Of a stretch of 64,000 nt of DNA, positions 42,029 to 53,226 are shown in pieces. Where the stretch lies: assembly GCA_907163375.1 (NCBI GenBank), contig CAJQUW010011528.1, forward strand, positions 114,274 through 178,273. The letters run 5' to 3'. Each line of letters starts with the position of its first letter. The first letter of the stretch is position 1. Under the pieces are notes generated by a model. It was not told the DNA's origin and searched no databases. It saw only the letters and a program-made list of their open reading frames with translations. Origin of the DNA: Prostheceraeus crozeri (Eukaryota; Platyhelminthes; Polycladida; Euryleptidae). The translations under genes and the position numbers were made by a program.

Positions 42029-43190
42029 AGACACAAATTTTCTTCAACCAATTAATAAAAAATATCAAATTCTTATTCTGTACAACGTTTCGCCTTCTGG
42101 TTCTGCTGAGGCAATCATGAAAAAATAAAGAGAACTTTAAAATCACATTAACCGAATTGTACCAGAGTCTGATGCATGTGGGAGCTGCTTTCTCTTGTTC
42201 CCACAGGTCGACGAATTTCTATGTTCTTTGATGAGGTGCATAGTTGACCACTGAATCACTTTCATAGAAGGATTGGCACTGTATGTAATTAGCAGTTGAT
42301 AGACATCTGATGTAGGGACAGTCACGTGAACTCACACTCCAGATCTTATTGTGCGAGCCGATTCTCCAATGACGATCTGCAATCTGTACATTCAATTAAA
42401 CATATACCAAACTTTAACAATCACACTTCAGATTCATGAGACTGCGTACAGTATACACAGTTATCTATAATGTATACACTCCTGTTGTGACATGGGCAGT
42501 AAAATAAGAGATAAATGTTTATTAGAGAAACAAACATTTAATGAAGTGACAAACTACATTTGTGCCATACTCTTCTTATTTCTCTTGATCTCTCTTCATT
42601 GCTATTTGGTAATGATGACCGCAACTTTTCTCTTTCACCTCTTTCTCACTGGCTACACTCACTTGCTTCATAGCATGGCTGATAACTTTCTTTGGATAAT
42701 CGCTCTTGCCTTACCGTTTAGGATTTGCGTTATATTCATGTCATTATCCTTCAAAGCATAATTTTTTCACAACGCTTGAAGTTTACCTAAGTTCAATTTT
42801 CAATATATTGACAAGGATATATAAAAAATGGCATTAGTGTATAAATGATATCTAATTGTAAATACTGCACACAGTCTTGCAAATCTGATGTGTGATTGTT
42901 AAAGTTCTGTATGTGTCTCATTGAATGTAGAGGTTGCAGATCGTCATATGTTGGAGAATCGGCTCGCACAATAAGATCTAGACTGTGAGTACACGTGACT
43001 GTCTCCACATCACATGTCTATCAACTGCTAATTACCTACAGTGCCAAAATTTCATTGGTGTATGTATGATAGCACCAGATAGCACCAGTGCATATATGAT
43101 GCACCAGAAGAAGCAGAAAGCGAAACGTTACACAGAATAATAATTTGATATTTTTCTTAGTTGGTTGAAGAAAATTTGTGTTTGAAGTTT
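42029..43190. repeat. Foldback element with two pairs of inverted arms
   Basis: The outer arms 42029-42103 and 43105-43185 share ACACAAATTTTCTTCAACCA in inverse. The inner arms 42273-42396 and 42915-43049 share GTGCGAGCCGATTCTCCAA in inverse. The centre has no convincing gene; a hydrophobic 89-codon frame at 42492-42761 is not supported. It is probably a non-autonomous element or the remnant of two head-to-head copies. Confidence 0.7.
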
Positions 43191-44345
43191 CAGTTTCTTG
43201 AGTTGTTAATTCAATGCTAGCGATTATGATTAAGTGTTATTCCGCTTTATCAGGGTTGCACTACAGTAGCGCCACACCTGTTTATTGCATAAATTACTTT
43301 CGTGATGCACCGTGCGCAATATTCTGCGTATGTGTTATAATGATGTTCTTTTCGAAAATTAAGTCACCTTAATCAGTGTACCACGGCACTCTAACACGAA
43401 AAATTGATGCACACATGTGCAAGAATGATCGTGAAAATAAATCATTCTCTGGAAGTCGTCATTAATATTCAATTCGGTTGCTTTAAACTCATACTTCAAA
43501 TTATACGCTGGAATATTAAAGTCTAAAACCGAAAATTGAATGGACTAAGATACACTGTAAATTTTTCCTCATTTAACGATGTTTCCAAAATACATGTGGT
43601 AATAACTTTAGATAGTCTAGTACCAAGGATTGCATTCCAATACGTTTCCTATTGTCACTCAGCTTTCTAGCCTCTGCACAACTTTCCCGTTTGTCTGTAA
43701 CGCCTACTTTGTGTGATTCATTCATTACGGTAGGTACATGGGCAGCATGTAACCAATACGTTGTCTGACCCGTATGTGCAAGCAATCTTAGTACAAACTC
43801 ACCGATTTAGAGGGGATGATGGATGATTCACGCAGGCGACTTTGAAGTTCCCTTTCTCTAAATAATCTGTGTGCCAACTACATGTATGAGTTCATCTCAT
43901 CTTCATTTCTCCCGTCAGAAAGTTAAAATTTAAAATTGCATGAAAGGTCTTTAATGTCTGACGTCATATTTTGTCACTGAAATTTCTATAATGTTTGGTC
44001 TTAATCAGACAATGTGCCAAAGCAATTTCTAGATTTTGAAATTCTCTGCAGTATACGAATTGGGGAGCACCAATTGAACCGCTTTGAGTTTTACTTTTAT
44101 AGATTAATTGCTCGATAGAATGCCTGTTAATTGAATGTTTGTATCTTTAATATGCTTATTACTCAACTAACATAAGCACTCTGTCAATTATCATAGTCAT
44201 ATGTGAAAATACTTAGCTATCAATAACTTCTCACATTTTTTGCATTGCTGTTCTTCTTCTTTTATCAAGGTCTTTGGTCACGTCTCTATATCCGTCCGTT
44301 TCCGTGTTCTATTTTATCATCTGATCCATTCTCTCACATAGGCCT
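43191..44345. other. Unassigned sequence
   Basis: No gene or structured repeat is supported here. Confidence 0.35.
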
Positions 44346-44672
44346 AATTGCAAGTTAGTGAAATTTCGAAAATTCAAAAGATATCACTTTAGACACACTG
44401 ATGCTGCCAAATTGCCTAAGTTAGTGCGTCTGCAATCATTAATATAAAAACTTCTTTTTGCAAACACAGTGTAAATGCATTGTGTTCATTAAACATTGTC
44501 TTCGATATTAAAAATCAAATAGGCCTATTTAATTTTTCCATTTGCATAGTGTATGCAAAAAGAAGTTTTTAGTAATTATTGCAGGCGCACTAACTTATGC
44601 GATTTGCCAGCAGTGTGTTCAAAGTGATATTCAGTGAATCCCCTTCGAAATTTCACTAACTTGCTAATTGTA
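44346..44672. repeat. Short foldback/MITE-like palindrome
   Basis: The ends CTAATTGCAAGTTAGTGAAA and its imperfect complement at the right close a 330-bp structure. The arms also share TGCAAAAAGAAGTTTTTA-type words. It has no coding capacity. Confidence 0.7.
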
Positions 44673-47475
44673 TGAAATGGCAGCTTTTCAGATCTGTTGC
44701 AACTGTTTTCAACAGAGGATGCAATTCAATATTTGATTATTCTATCTCCCAACTTTAGGTAGATTATTATTCTTATCATTACTCGAGCTCAGTCATTACA
44801 TCTTGCAATAGATAGTGTGTTGTAATCAACAACATTAACAGCATTTTAGCATTAGCTGTTTGTAATTCGTACATGTATTTATCTCAGATTGACTAATTTC
44901 AACAATATTTTTTCAATAGCATGATTAAAGATCAGACATGTCTTTCTTTCATATAAAAGTAGTAGAAATTTGTTGAAGCATCAGTGATGGAATTGTCAAT
45001 GCGGGTGTGCATCAGCAAATCCAATATGCTAAATCAATGCATTTGACTGAGAATCTGCTTTTACTGTGTATTGCAAATAGTAAAAGAATTATTCAAAAGT
45101 GTATTTGTATTTCGATTTATTCTCAAGAATTGATTTCATTTAACAAAAATCAATCATTTCAAGAGCTAGATGCAAAAGATAAGATAGTTGGTGTCTAAGT
45201 CTTTGACTTTTGACTCAGTTATTGACTGCAAGCTTTAAATTTCAAATCAAGATATTAATCTTTGAGTTATATTTAGTTTAGCTCGTTTTTACCATACTTA
45301 TTTTTTTATATCAAATTAGTTGCTTGACATGTTTGGTGCTTGTAGATAGCTAATTGAGAAGTGTTTAAATTTCTTTGTTCTGATATGAACGAGGCCGCAT
45401 CATACTGCTAATCCAAGTTTTAAGAAAATCACAGTTTTCTTCATAGAAATGGAGAAGGAAAAAAGTAAAGAGGAAATGATATTTGCAAGCATGGAAATTA
45501 TGTGTTAAAAATCAGTTCTGTGTACCTACTTGTTATAAACATAGTAATATATGAACTTGCAGTGATTACGATTAAGTAATGATTCACATCTATATCAATC
45601 ACATATCGATATGAATAACTCAACGTTTTAGAACAAGATGTTCTACATCAAAATATTGCAATGACCTCTGCAAAAATGATTATCAAAACTTAAGACAAAT
45701 GAACCCATTTCAATTCGAAAATTAAAGCCTGTAGTCAATTGTCGAATCAAATGTGAAGGGCTTGAACTTTTTTATATGTGAACGTGATATTTTGACTGGG
45801 AGTTGGAGAGAGCTGGGAAGTCACCAGCACATGGCTTGAAGTTTCTCAGGACTTTGAGACCCAAAATTATTTAACTTCATTTAGTTGTTTTTAAGACATA
45901 ATTTTGAAAGAATTTCATTCATATTTTCATGCACTTTTCTGGATGGTTCAGATTTTGCGGATTTTTCATGCTTAATGTCCTGCTACCATAGTTTGATGAA
46001 ATGTATCTTTCCGCATGAATATCATTAATAAGATCAGGACTAGGATCCAGTTCTGTGATCCTCAAAAATATTAAATTAATACTTGTCATCTATCTTTTAC
46101 ATCTTGCTCTTGAAATGATTGATTGAATGCCATATCTTTTTAGAGAGCTGACTTAGTACCTTTGAGAATGACTATGATATTATTGTATATTCGCTCTACA
46201 TATCTCGTCAGATGGCACATTCTACGTGATACATTCTAATATTTTATTTGAATTATATTTTGCCTAATTTAATAAAGCTATCCGTCTTTTTTTATTAGTT
46301 CGATATGTGATTTGTCAGAAGAAGCACACCTTGAGTTTTCTATAAATCTGCTATCATTTGCAATGTGTTGTGACACAATTTCAAAGGTTATTTAAGTTAG
46401 CAAATTATTTATGTAACCTATGCAATTACTTATTAGATTAGTAGAGTAGAGTATTGTTTGATTATCTTCAATCCATTTATCATCATCCTTTGGTATGTAT
46501 TAGTATCGATACTCAATTGTGCCCACCTGAGGATAGAGGTCAAGCACAATTCGTCTTCAGCATTTAGGGAAGAGAGAGAGAACAATTCCCGACTTTGACA
46601 TTTTTGTACGGCTGCTATACGGTCTGCATCCTGGTTCCGTTGCCTATCTATACAGGTCACTTAAGTATATTACTTTATCAATTATCATCCATTGCATAAT
46701 TTGTATTCTTGATTTTGCTAATAATCCTTGCAAAGCGCAAAGAGAAATGTAAAAACCGCTGATTGTGGAAACGGATTGCGGAACTTTTCTTCTCTCTTCA
46801 ACAGGCCTGTTATATCGCGGAAGTTGATGCCATTTATCGCTACTTGACAAGTAAATCAGTTAAATTAATTAACTATTGGTTGTTGAAATTTTAGAGTGTA
46901 AAATAAAAGGAGTTAATAAGGAGTTAAAAGGAGTTAAATAAAGGAGTGTAAATTCCAAAATTTAGTTGCTCAGCTCGGAAATAGCTCACTATCAAACATC
47001 GCTTTACGTGTGTGACAACAAAATGTCGCTTTGGATCTAAGAATTTTTAAATGATAGAAAAGATAAATATTTTATTTGAAGTTCTCTTAGAAGGCAGGAA
47101 ATAATTACGAGAAAGTATTCATTTAACGAATATGATAATAGCCACACTAGAAATAAGATAAAGCTAATCAAGCTTTCCACCTTCCTTCAGATTTTCATAC
47201 TCATGAAATGAATCAAATTGAGCAGGCAGTTACACGTGTCACTGAAAGATAAAAATGAAGAAATTAACAGTTGAGATAAGAACAGAGCGCGCCGACACAG
47301 GAGGGGGGATTGGCATTCAGAGGCGGCTGAGACGTTCACGATAAAACATTCAAGCACCGCGAACAACGAGATTACAAAATTGGTAGTTATTTGTCTTGGT
47401 GAGACCGGAATTGAAATTAACAGCATTGTCAGGAATCGGGATGCGATCTTGTAATAGTAGATGTTACAAATTTCC
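44673..47475. other. Unassigned AT-rich sequence
   Basis: No supported gene. A minor direct repeat AAAGGAGTTAA (about 46905-46945) is present. Confidence 0.35.
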
Positions 47476-47703
47476 TACTGTGGAAGTCATTGCAGGAATA
47501 CCACATGATGGACAATGATATAAAACACATCAAAGCAGTGAATACTACGAGCTTATCTTAGCTTATAAGTTAGCACCACAGAATTAGATTACTGTGGATG
47601 TCATTGCAGGAATACCACATGATGGACAATGATATAAAACACATCAAAGCAGTGAATACTACGAACTTATCTTAGCTTATAAGTTAGCACCACAGAATTA
47701 GAT
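47476..47703. repeat. Two tandem copies of a 114-bp unit
   Basis: Positions 47476-47589 and 47590-47703 are almost identical (one G/A difference seen at AC(G)A(G/A)CTTATC). A recent local duplication. Confidence 0.9.
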
Positions 47704-49336
47704 TGTTTAACCGCATCACTTTGCTAGAAGTGCAAACTGATTCAAACAGATGGCACATGCAGGAACTTAATGAGTGGGGAAAAAGAAATTTTTAATACCT
47801 TACTGAGATAGGAAAAATAGTCGTGCGTCGCTTGCGGATTGTTCGGAATTCCTTTAAGTGCTCCGATCGCCACGACCCCTTCAGATACGAAGAATTCAGA
47901 TCATTGCGCAAAAGTTTTCTCGACAATGTTGGGCCCCCCGATCATTTTAAAAAAAGTTAGCAGGCGCACGAAAATACGTTCACAAACTTCTCTGTAGAAC
48001 TTGACATCGACTGTGTCTCTTTGCTGTGTGATGTGGTTGATAACAGTCACTGAAACTTCAGACAATTTTGCGTGTTTAATGATAAACTGGCTGCTCATTG
48101 TTCGATTGCTATGGTATTTAGTCAACAGATTGTGCCATTTCAATAACGCTACATGTTCCAATGTTTCCTTTGTAGTCAAACGGAAGAAGAGACGACCTGT
48201 CTAATTCTGTGGTTAGCACATTCGACCATAGAAATCTATAACAATAAACTTCTAGAATTGAAGTATCGCTGCATGCAATACACAGTAGCGGCACAAAAAT
48301 CGCACGCATTTTCACTTCGATACCCTTGTCAACGGCTAAACCATTGGGCTAGAAGAAGTCACATGTGCAATTCCTAGTTTTTCATTGGTGGTTCATGCCC
48401 CAACTTAGTTCCCCTGGATGTGCCGTGACCTTGAGTCAATTTCCATTCTACTCAACTGTAGATAAACAATCTATTTCTATGCATTCGACAGATACTTCTG
48501 TCCCACTTTGTGCTTGTAATCTTTCGGTTTTACATCATCAAATCTTATTAATTGATTTATTGAATAAGTGAAGAAGTAGATCGTTAAAACGAGAGACTAC
48601 AATTGAGAATGTGTGTCGATCGCCAGCAAATAAGTGATGCCTCTTATATTTGTCTTTATGCATGTATGTAATTAAGTATGCGTGATCCACTAATGTATTA
48701 TTGAGATTAAATATGTACTAGCCATGATTCCCCATTCTATGTTATTCCCATGCTACAACTCCCATGAAACTGAGGTTTTCGGTTTTCAATGCCGAATTTT
48801 TCGACCGACTTTTCAAAGAAAAAAAGAAGAGAATCTTTTCATACGGATGATGAGTTCCTCTCTAAATAAGCATGCATGGACCATATGTAATGACAGAAAT
48901 CTAATATCACCACCACCACAGTATTTTAATTATCTATGAAGCTTGAATCCATGGTCCATCATTTTTGAAATTATTATAATTATGTATCAGAATAAAAAAA
49001 TTATTTGAATTTTAATACGAACATTATAATCAACCTAATAAGCTTAACCTCTTTCGTTTCGTCTGATGCGGTTTTAGTAGGTGGAAGCTTAGGAGTATAA
49101 ATCTTATCAGTGCTTTTAATCGTAAATTCTACTAGCATCGCAAGATGCCTACAGAAAGTTAGAAAAGACAATAACTTTACATACATACACCTTGAATAGC
49201 GCATGCATGCATGCATGGAAACCAATATAATGTTCCATAAAGATTCATTTTACTTTCTTTTTGTCAAATGCGCGTTTCGTCTGCTCTTAGTAGTTGTGAT
49301 ACGCAAAATGAATCAAGCCGATTAAAACATGATTCC
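47704..49336. other. Unassigned sequence left of Pol-3
   Basis: No supported gene. The six bases before Pol-3, GATTCC, are the expected left copy of its target duplication; the right end is outside the window. Confidence 0.35.
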
Positions 49337-49853
49337 AGTAATGGGCAAAAGACCGTTCCAGGACACCATAAAATTCAAAAAAATAGTATTTTTAAAAACG
49401 ACATAAATTCATGAACTTAGACCCTTTTTCAGGTTTTTAAGACCTAAATACATGAATTTAGTCCATTCAAAAAGTACCAATTTTTCAAAAAATGGTATTT
49501 TTAAAAACGACATAAATTCATGAATTTGAACCCTTTTTCAGGTTATGAAGACCTAAATTCATAAATTTGGGCGTTTTTAAAAATACCCAATTTTTCAAAT
49601 TTTTCAAAATCTCAAAATTTGAGAATTACAATTTTTACTCCCAAAATCATGACCGTTCCAGGACACCGAAAAAATCAGAAAAGTTAAGAATCTCAAACTT
49701 GTGATTGTGACATTTTACTTTGAAAATCATGAGGGTTCCAGGACACCGAAAATCATAAAAGTTGAGAATTTCAAATTCATGAATTTTATCCATTTTTCAG
49801 GTTTTTAAAATATGAGATAACTAAAATTATGTTACTAAAAATATTTCTTTAAG
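49337..49853 (+). repeat. Left terminal inverted repeat of Pol-3
   Basis: It matches the Pol-1 right terminal repeat in reverse complement, from the outer AGTAATGGGC to the inner CTAAAAATATTTCTTTAA. It contains iterations of CATGACCGTTCCAGGACACC (49649, with variants at 49351 and 49729) and CTCAAAATTTGAG-like palindromes. Confidence 0.88.
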
Positions 49854-50111
49854 AATGTAACACAATCTCTCACAATGCCTGTTATTGTTACTGCTTTGCA
49901 CTATGATGAACCTCCCAATTGTAGGGAACAGCTGATACCCGCATGCTTCTGGCATTCCTGAACCATTGAATTACAGAGTAAGCAGCTGTTACCCGTCTTA
50001 AAGATTAAGGATCAAAAATGACGTGGAATATATTGCAACATGTAGGAAGTAAGACTTCATTTACAATTCCATTAATCATAACTAGTGACTGTTTTCTTTC
50101 TTCATTGCAAA

Positions 50112-50717
50112 ATGCCAAAACGTACTGCCGCGGAAGCTTTTTCGTTTTACATGCCGATTTTACTAAACTTAATTAAAGAAGAGCACAAAGAAACTGCGAA
50201 TAAATACTTTGAAGAGTGGAAGTTAGAAATTCAATCGAGAAAGAAGAACAAATTGGACTCTCAAAAACAAGTGGAGGATATTACAGTAAAAATAGAACAG
50301 TATCTGACCACTATTACAATTCCTCAGTTCAATGTTACAAAAGAACATTTCAATACCATCGAGGATAGTGCTACTATGATTTCAAAACTGATTGCAAGTG
50401 ATAAAGTACACCATGGGTCGTTGCTGAGAAGTGCTGCTTATCAAGGTTATGGATTTAAAAGAATTCTGGAATTGAGTGACAATAAAAAGAACAGATTTGT
50501 GGCAAACTTGGAACTATTTAGAATTTCCTATAACGTAAGTTATTGTTATTTCTTAATGAACTTATCAGATCTAATTCTACCACACGTATTATTTTTAAAT
50601 TCATCAATGCCCATTAGTTTTGTTAGAAAACATTTTAAAGAAATCAAAATTTATATAGAAAAATTGAATCAACCGACAACTATAGAAGAAATGAGGTTTG
50701 GTTCCCAAGATGAATGA
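50112..50717 (+). CDS. Pol-3-specific accessory gene of unknown function
   Basis: A 201-residue intact frame from MPKRTAAEAFSFYMPILLNL. It is mostly predicted helix with charged coiled stretches (KEEHKETANKYFEEWKLEIQ; RKKNKLDSQKQVEDI), a central FNTIEDSATMISKLIASDKV and a more hydrophobic part (YCYFLMNLSDLILPHVLFL) near the C-terminus. I do not recognise it. An in-frame upstream ATG exists at 50085, but the second has the stronger context after AAA. It occupies the same end-proximal slot as the unrelated Pol-2 gene at 11932. This intact frame among broken core genes is notable. A host-interaction role is conjecture. Confidence 0.55.
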   Translation: MPKRTAAEAFSFYMPILLNLIKEEHKETANKYFEEWKLEIQSRKKNKLDSQKQVEDITVKIEQYLTTITIPQFNVTKEHFNTIEDSATMISKLIASDKVHHGSLLRSAAYQGYGFKRILELSDNKKNRFVANLELFRISYNVSYCYFLMNLSDLILPHVLFLNSSMPISFVRKHFKEIKIYIEKLNQPTTIEEMRFGSQDE

Positions 50718-50799
50718 ACATTAACTGTGTTGTTTCACTTTTTAAGATATGTGCAATGTACATACATATTTGATGCATACATATTTATGAAGACTTCTT

Positions 50800-51230
50800 T
50801 ATAAGTAGTAACACATTTTGGATTATTTTGAAATGTAATTAAATTTTCTTTTGTTCTCCAGTCTACTACCATGAGACTGCTATTGTATAGATCTATATTT
50901 CAGTATGTAACATAATCTTTGATATTTAAGAATGATTCATGGAACTTAGTAGTAACACATTTTGGATTATTTTGAAATGTAATTAAATTTTCTTTTGTTC
51001 TCCAGTCTCATGGTAGTAGACTGACATTGTACAATTGTATGATAAGTTTGATTGTTGTATTATTATATTTGATATTTAGGAATGATTCATGGAACTTAGT
51101 AGTAACACATTTTGGATAATTTTGAAATGTAATTAAATTTTCTTTTGTTCTCCAGTCTCATGGTAGTAGACTGACATTGTACAATTGTATGATAAGTTTG
51201 ATTGTTGTATTGTTATATTTGATGCAAAAT
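50800..51230 (+). repeat. Three tandem ~150-bp repeats with an invertible hairpin loop
   Basis: The units begin with AGTAGTAACACATTTTGGAT at about 50806, 50949 and 51100. Each contains CAGTCT...AGACTG. Between these stems the first unit reads ACTACCATG while the second and third read CATGGTAGT, the exact inverse. No coding capacity. Confidence 0.88.
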
Positions 51231-51303
51231 ACACTGCCGTTGTTTTTATTTTTCTGTACAAGAAGTAGACATTATTACAGTTATTGGAATTTATTTCATT
51301 TAA

Positions 51304-51490
51304 AATGAATGATGAAAATCCGACAGTTATACTGAGTAATATAGGTGATATATTACCTCAGGTTAATAACATGACTGAGTTTTTAAAAATATACGGCAAA
51401 CAAACAACTACGTATTTCGATTTAAATAGAATTTCAGAAGATTGTATTCAAAATATTTCTTTAAAAATGGATGAAACAAAAGTGGATTAA
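51304..51490 (+). pseudogene. Protease N-terminal remnant joined to the two-TM gene leader
   Basis: From MNDENPTVILSNIGDILP the frame includes FLKIYGKQTTTYFDLNRIS, the N-terminal motif of the adenain-like protease in Pol-2. It then passes directly into the leader of the two-TM gene (ISLKMDETKVD) and stops. No catalytic residues are present. It marks a recombination junction between the protease end and the two-TM end of an ancestral element. Confidence 0.6.
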
Positions 51491-52131
51491 ACCTCAACGG
51501 TGAAGAAAATGGAAGAAACACAAGAATATATCCTACGTTATCATATGAACGTAGTTCTACTTTAATGGACATTGAAAAGATTAACATTGAAAAAATGAAC
51601 AAAGAAAAACACAAAGATAAAGTTAGGTATATGAAAGATAAGGAATCTCAATTATTATTAAGATTAGAGCATTATAATAAATTAAGAAAGAGATGGACGA
51701 TAGCTAAGAATGTGACACAAGGCGTTGGAGCATGCTTAACAATAAGTTTGGGTGCTTTAACAATTGTTATATCTTCAGGTGTTTTATTAATTCCTGTTGT
51801 TGCTACAGCTTTAACAGGTACGGTTGTTTTTGCAACTTCACTTGTTACAATGTTAGATAAATCTTTAATAACTAAGAAACGAAAATCATTAAAAACTAAG
51901 CATTTACATATTAAAGAAGTCTATGACAAATTACACTACTACTTTCAAAGACTATGTGATGATAATGTTATTACGTTAGATGAGATTGAAAAATTTGATC
52001 AATTAGCTAATGAAGCTAATAAAATATCATTTCAATTACAGTCAGAAAAAGTTGGTGATAAAAATAAAAAGGATGATAAAACTTTTAGTGATGGTAAAAT
52101 TTCTAATGAAGAAAATGATAAAATTTTTTAG
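51466..52131 (+). pseudogene. Two-TM Polinton membrane protein, disrupted N-terminus
   Basis: The same family as 27985-28644. The start MDETKVD ends at a stop (51488-51490), and the frame recovers from MDIEKINIEKMNKEKHKDKV (51565). Two hydrophobic segments (GVGACLTISLGALTIVISSG; LIPVVATALTGTVVFATSL) and KKRKSLKTKHLHIKEVYDKL are intact. The C-terminus stops at NDKIF, about five residues short of Pol-2. An internal start at 51565 would give 188 residues with both membrane segments. Confidence 0.6.
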
Positions 52132-52284
52132 AAGAACTAAAAACTTTATTAAACAAAACTTAAAACGAGAAAACTTTAAACGAAAAGATGTCAGACAACA
52201 AAGCAATAAAAAAATAATTTGTTCAGTAAAATGTTTTTGTTGTATTCCAATGTTACCACAAAATTCAAATACTATATTTTAAAA

Positions 52285-53097
52285 ATGGATAAAATTAGAG
52301 CTGATAATTTTAAAAGATTAAAACAATTAGAAGAGTTAATAAAACAAAAAAATATTATGAAAGAAAATCATCTTCAACATAGAATGATAAAAGCTGGTAT
52401 TTAATCTGATATGTTTGAAAAAATGCAGCAAACCGAACAAGTAAAAATTGATTTTGAAAAAACTATGAAACCATTTACAACTTTTGAAAAAGAACTTGTA
52501 AATAATGATAAACAAATTGATATAACAGATCCAGAGCACAAAACTATATTAGATGACTATGGATTACTAGAATCAAACATTAATACGAAATTACCAAAAT
52601 CTATGCAATTTGAACATTCTATTTCATTTATAGATGGAAAAACAATACCTAGATTTTATCTCGGACAAAAAGAAATATTTCCACAACCTTTTCGAGGTAT
52701 AATTTTTTCACCGGATAAATCTCCTTTTAATTTAGATAGAAATTTTGTTGATCTTTTAAGAGGAGCAGATTTAAATAATTATGCTGTAGAAGATCTCATA
52801 AAATATAAAGCTATGTTAGATAGAGTTGGTGCAGCAAAATCTCTTAGACGTTATAGACAATTAGAAAATTTATTATCAACAGGAGTTAAAGTAGGAAAAG
52901 GTTTTAAAACAGAAACAACTGTATTTTTACCAGATGATCCACAAGAATTACTAAATAGATTAAATATTTCAATATCGGCAATAAAAGAAGGACATAATTC
53001 TAGTTTGAATGAAATTCATGCTATATTGAAAAGACTGTTAGAAAAGAAGATTCTAAATGAAGAGGATTATAAAAGTATAACGAACCGATGGTTCTAG
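52285..53097 (+). pseudogene. Conserved Polinton protein (MDKIR family), one nonsense codon
   Basis: From MDKIRADNFKRLKQLEEL. A CAA-to-TAA change at 52402-52404 stops it after 39 residues. The frame then stays open to 53097 with all the family motifs (FYLGQKEIFPQPFRG, LLRGADLNNYAVEDL). The 3' end carries a palindrome (AACCGATGGTT and GGGCTTCGCCC) that replaces the terminal residues found in Pol-1. It lies between the two-TM gene and the penton-like gene on the same strand. Confidence 0.65.
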
Positions 53098-53112
53098 GGC
53101 TTCGCCCGTAGC
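53080..53112. repeat. GC-rich palindrome at the MDKIR gene 3' end (Pol-3)
   Basis: It holds AACCGATGGTT and AGGGCTTCGCCCGTA between words that are adjacent in Pol-1. The AGGGCTTCGCCCGTA half is shared with the Pol-2 insertion at 26958-27003; the other half differs. Confidence 0.85.
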
Positions 53113-53117
53113 TGAAA

Positions 53118-53205
53118 TATGTTGTTTCTAATTTTTATCTATGATTTTTATTTATGATTTTTATCTATGATTTTTATCTACGATTTTTATCTATAATATT
53201 TATTT
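53118..53205. repeat. TCTATGATTTTTAT tandem repeats
   Basis: Six to seven imperfect 14-15 bp units lie between the MDKIR and penton-like genes. They are absent at this place in Pol-1 and Pol-2. Confidence 0.8.
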
Positions 53206-53207
53206 AA

Positions 53208-53226
53208 ATTTTTTAGTTAAAAAATG
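53208..53226 (+). promoter_or_regulatory. A/T start-proximal motif of the penton-like gene
   Basis: AATTTTTTAGTTAAAAAATG, with the start codon at the end, has the same arrangement as at 2281-2298, 26007-26025 (minus) and 61113-61132. Confidence 0.45.

Noticed and set aside
42492-42761. Small host membrane protein of 89 codons.
   Set aside because: It lies in the centre of a foldback, has no recognisable motif and looks like low-complexity hydrophobic noise.
47476-47703. Small tandem pair as a possible regulatory or RNA gene repeat.
   Set aside because: It has no secondary structure or promoter-like features that I can see. A simple recent duplication is sufficient.
50800-51230. CRISPR-like array.
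   Set aside because: There are only three units of about 150 bp with no short spacers, in a eukaryotic element. These are tandem duplications.
18532-52404. TAA codons interrupt otherwise conserved frames (18532, 19727, 26477, 52402), suggesting a reassigned stop codon.
   Set aside because: The homologous codons are both CAA (Gln) and TTA (Leu), the genes also end in TAA, and each change is confined to one copy. Ordinary nonsense decay explains them.
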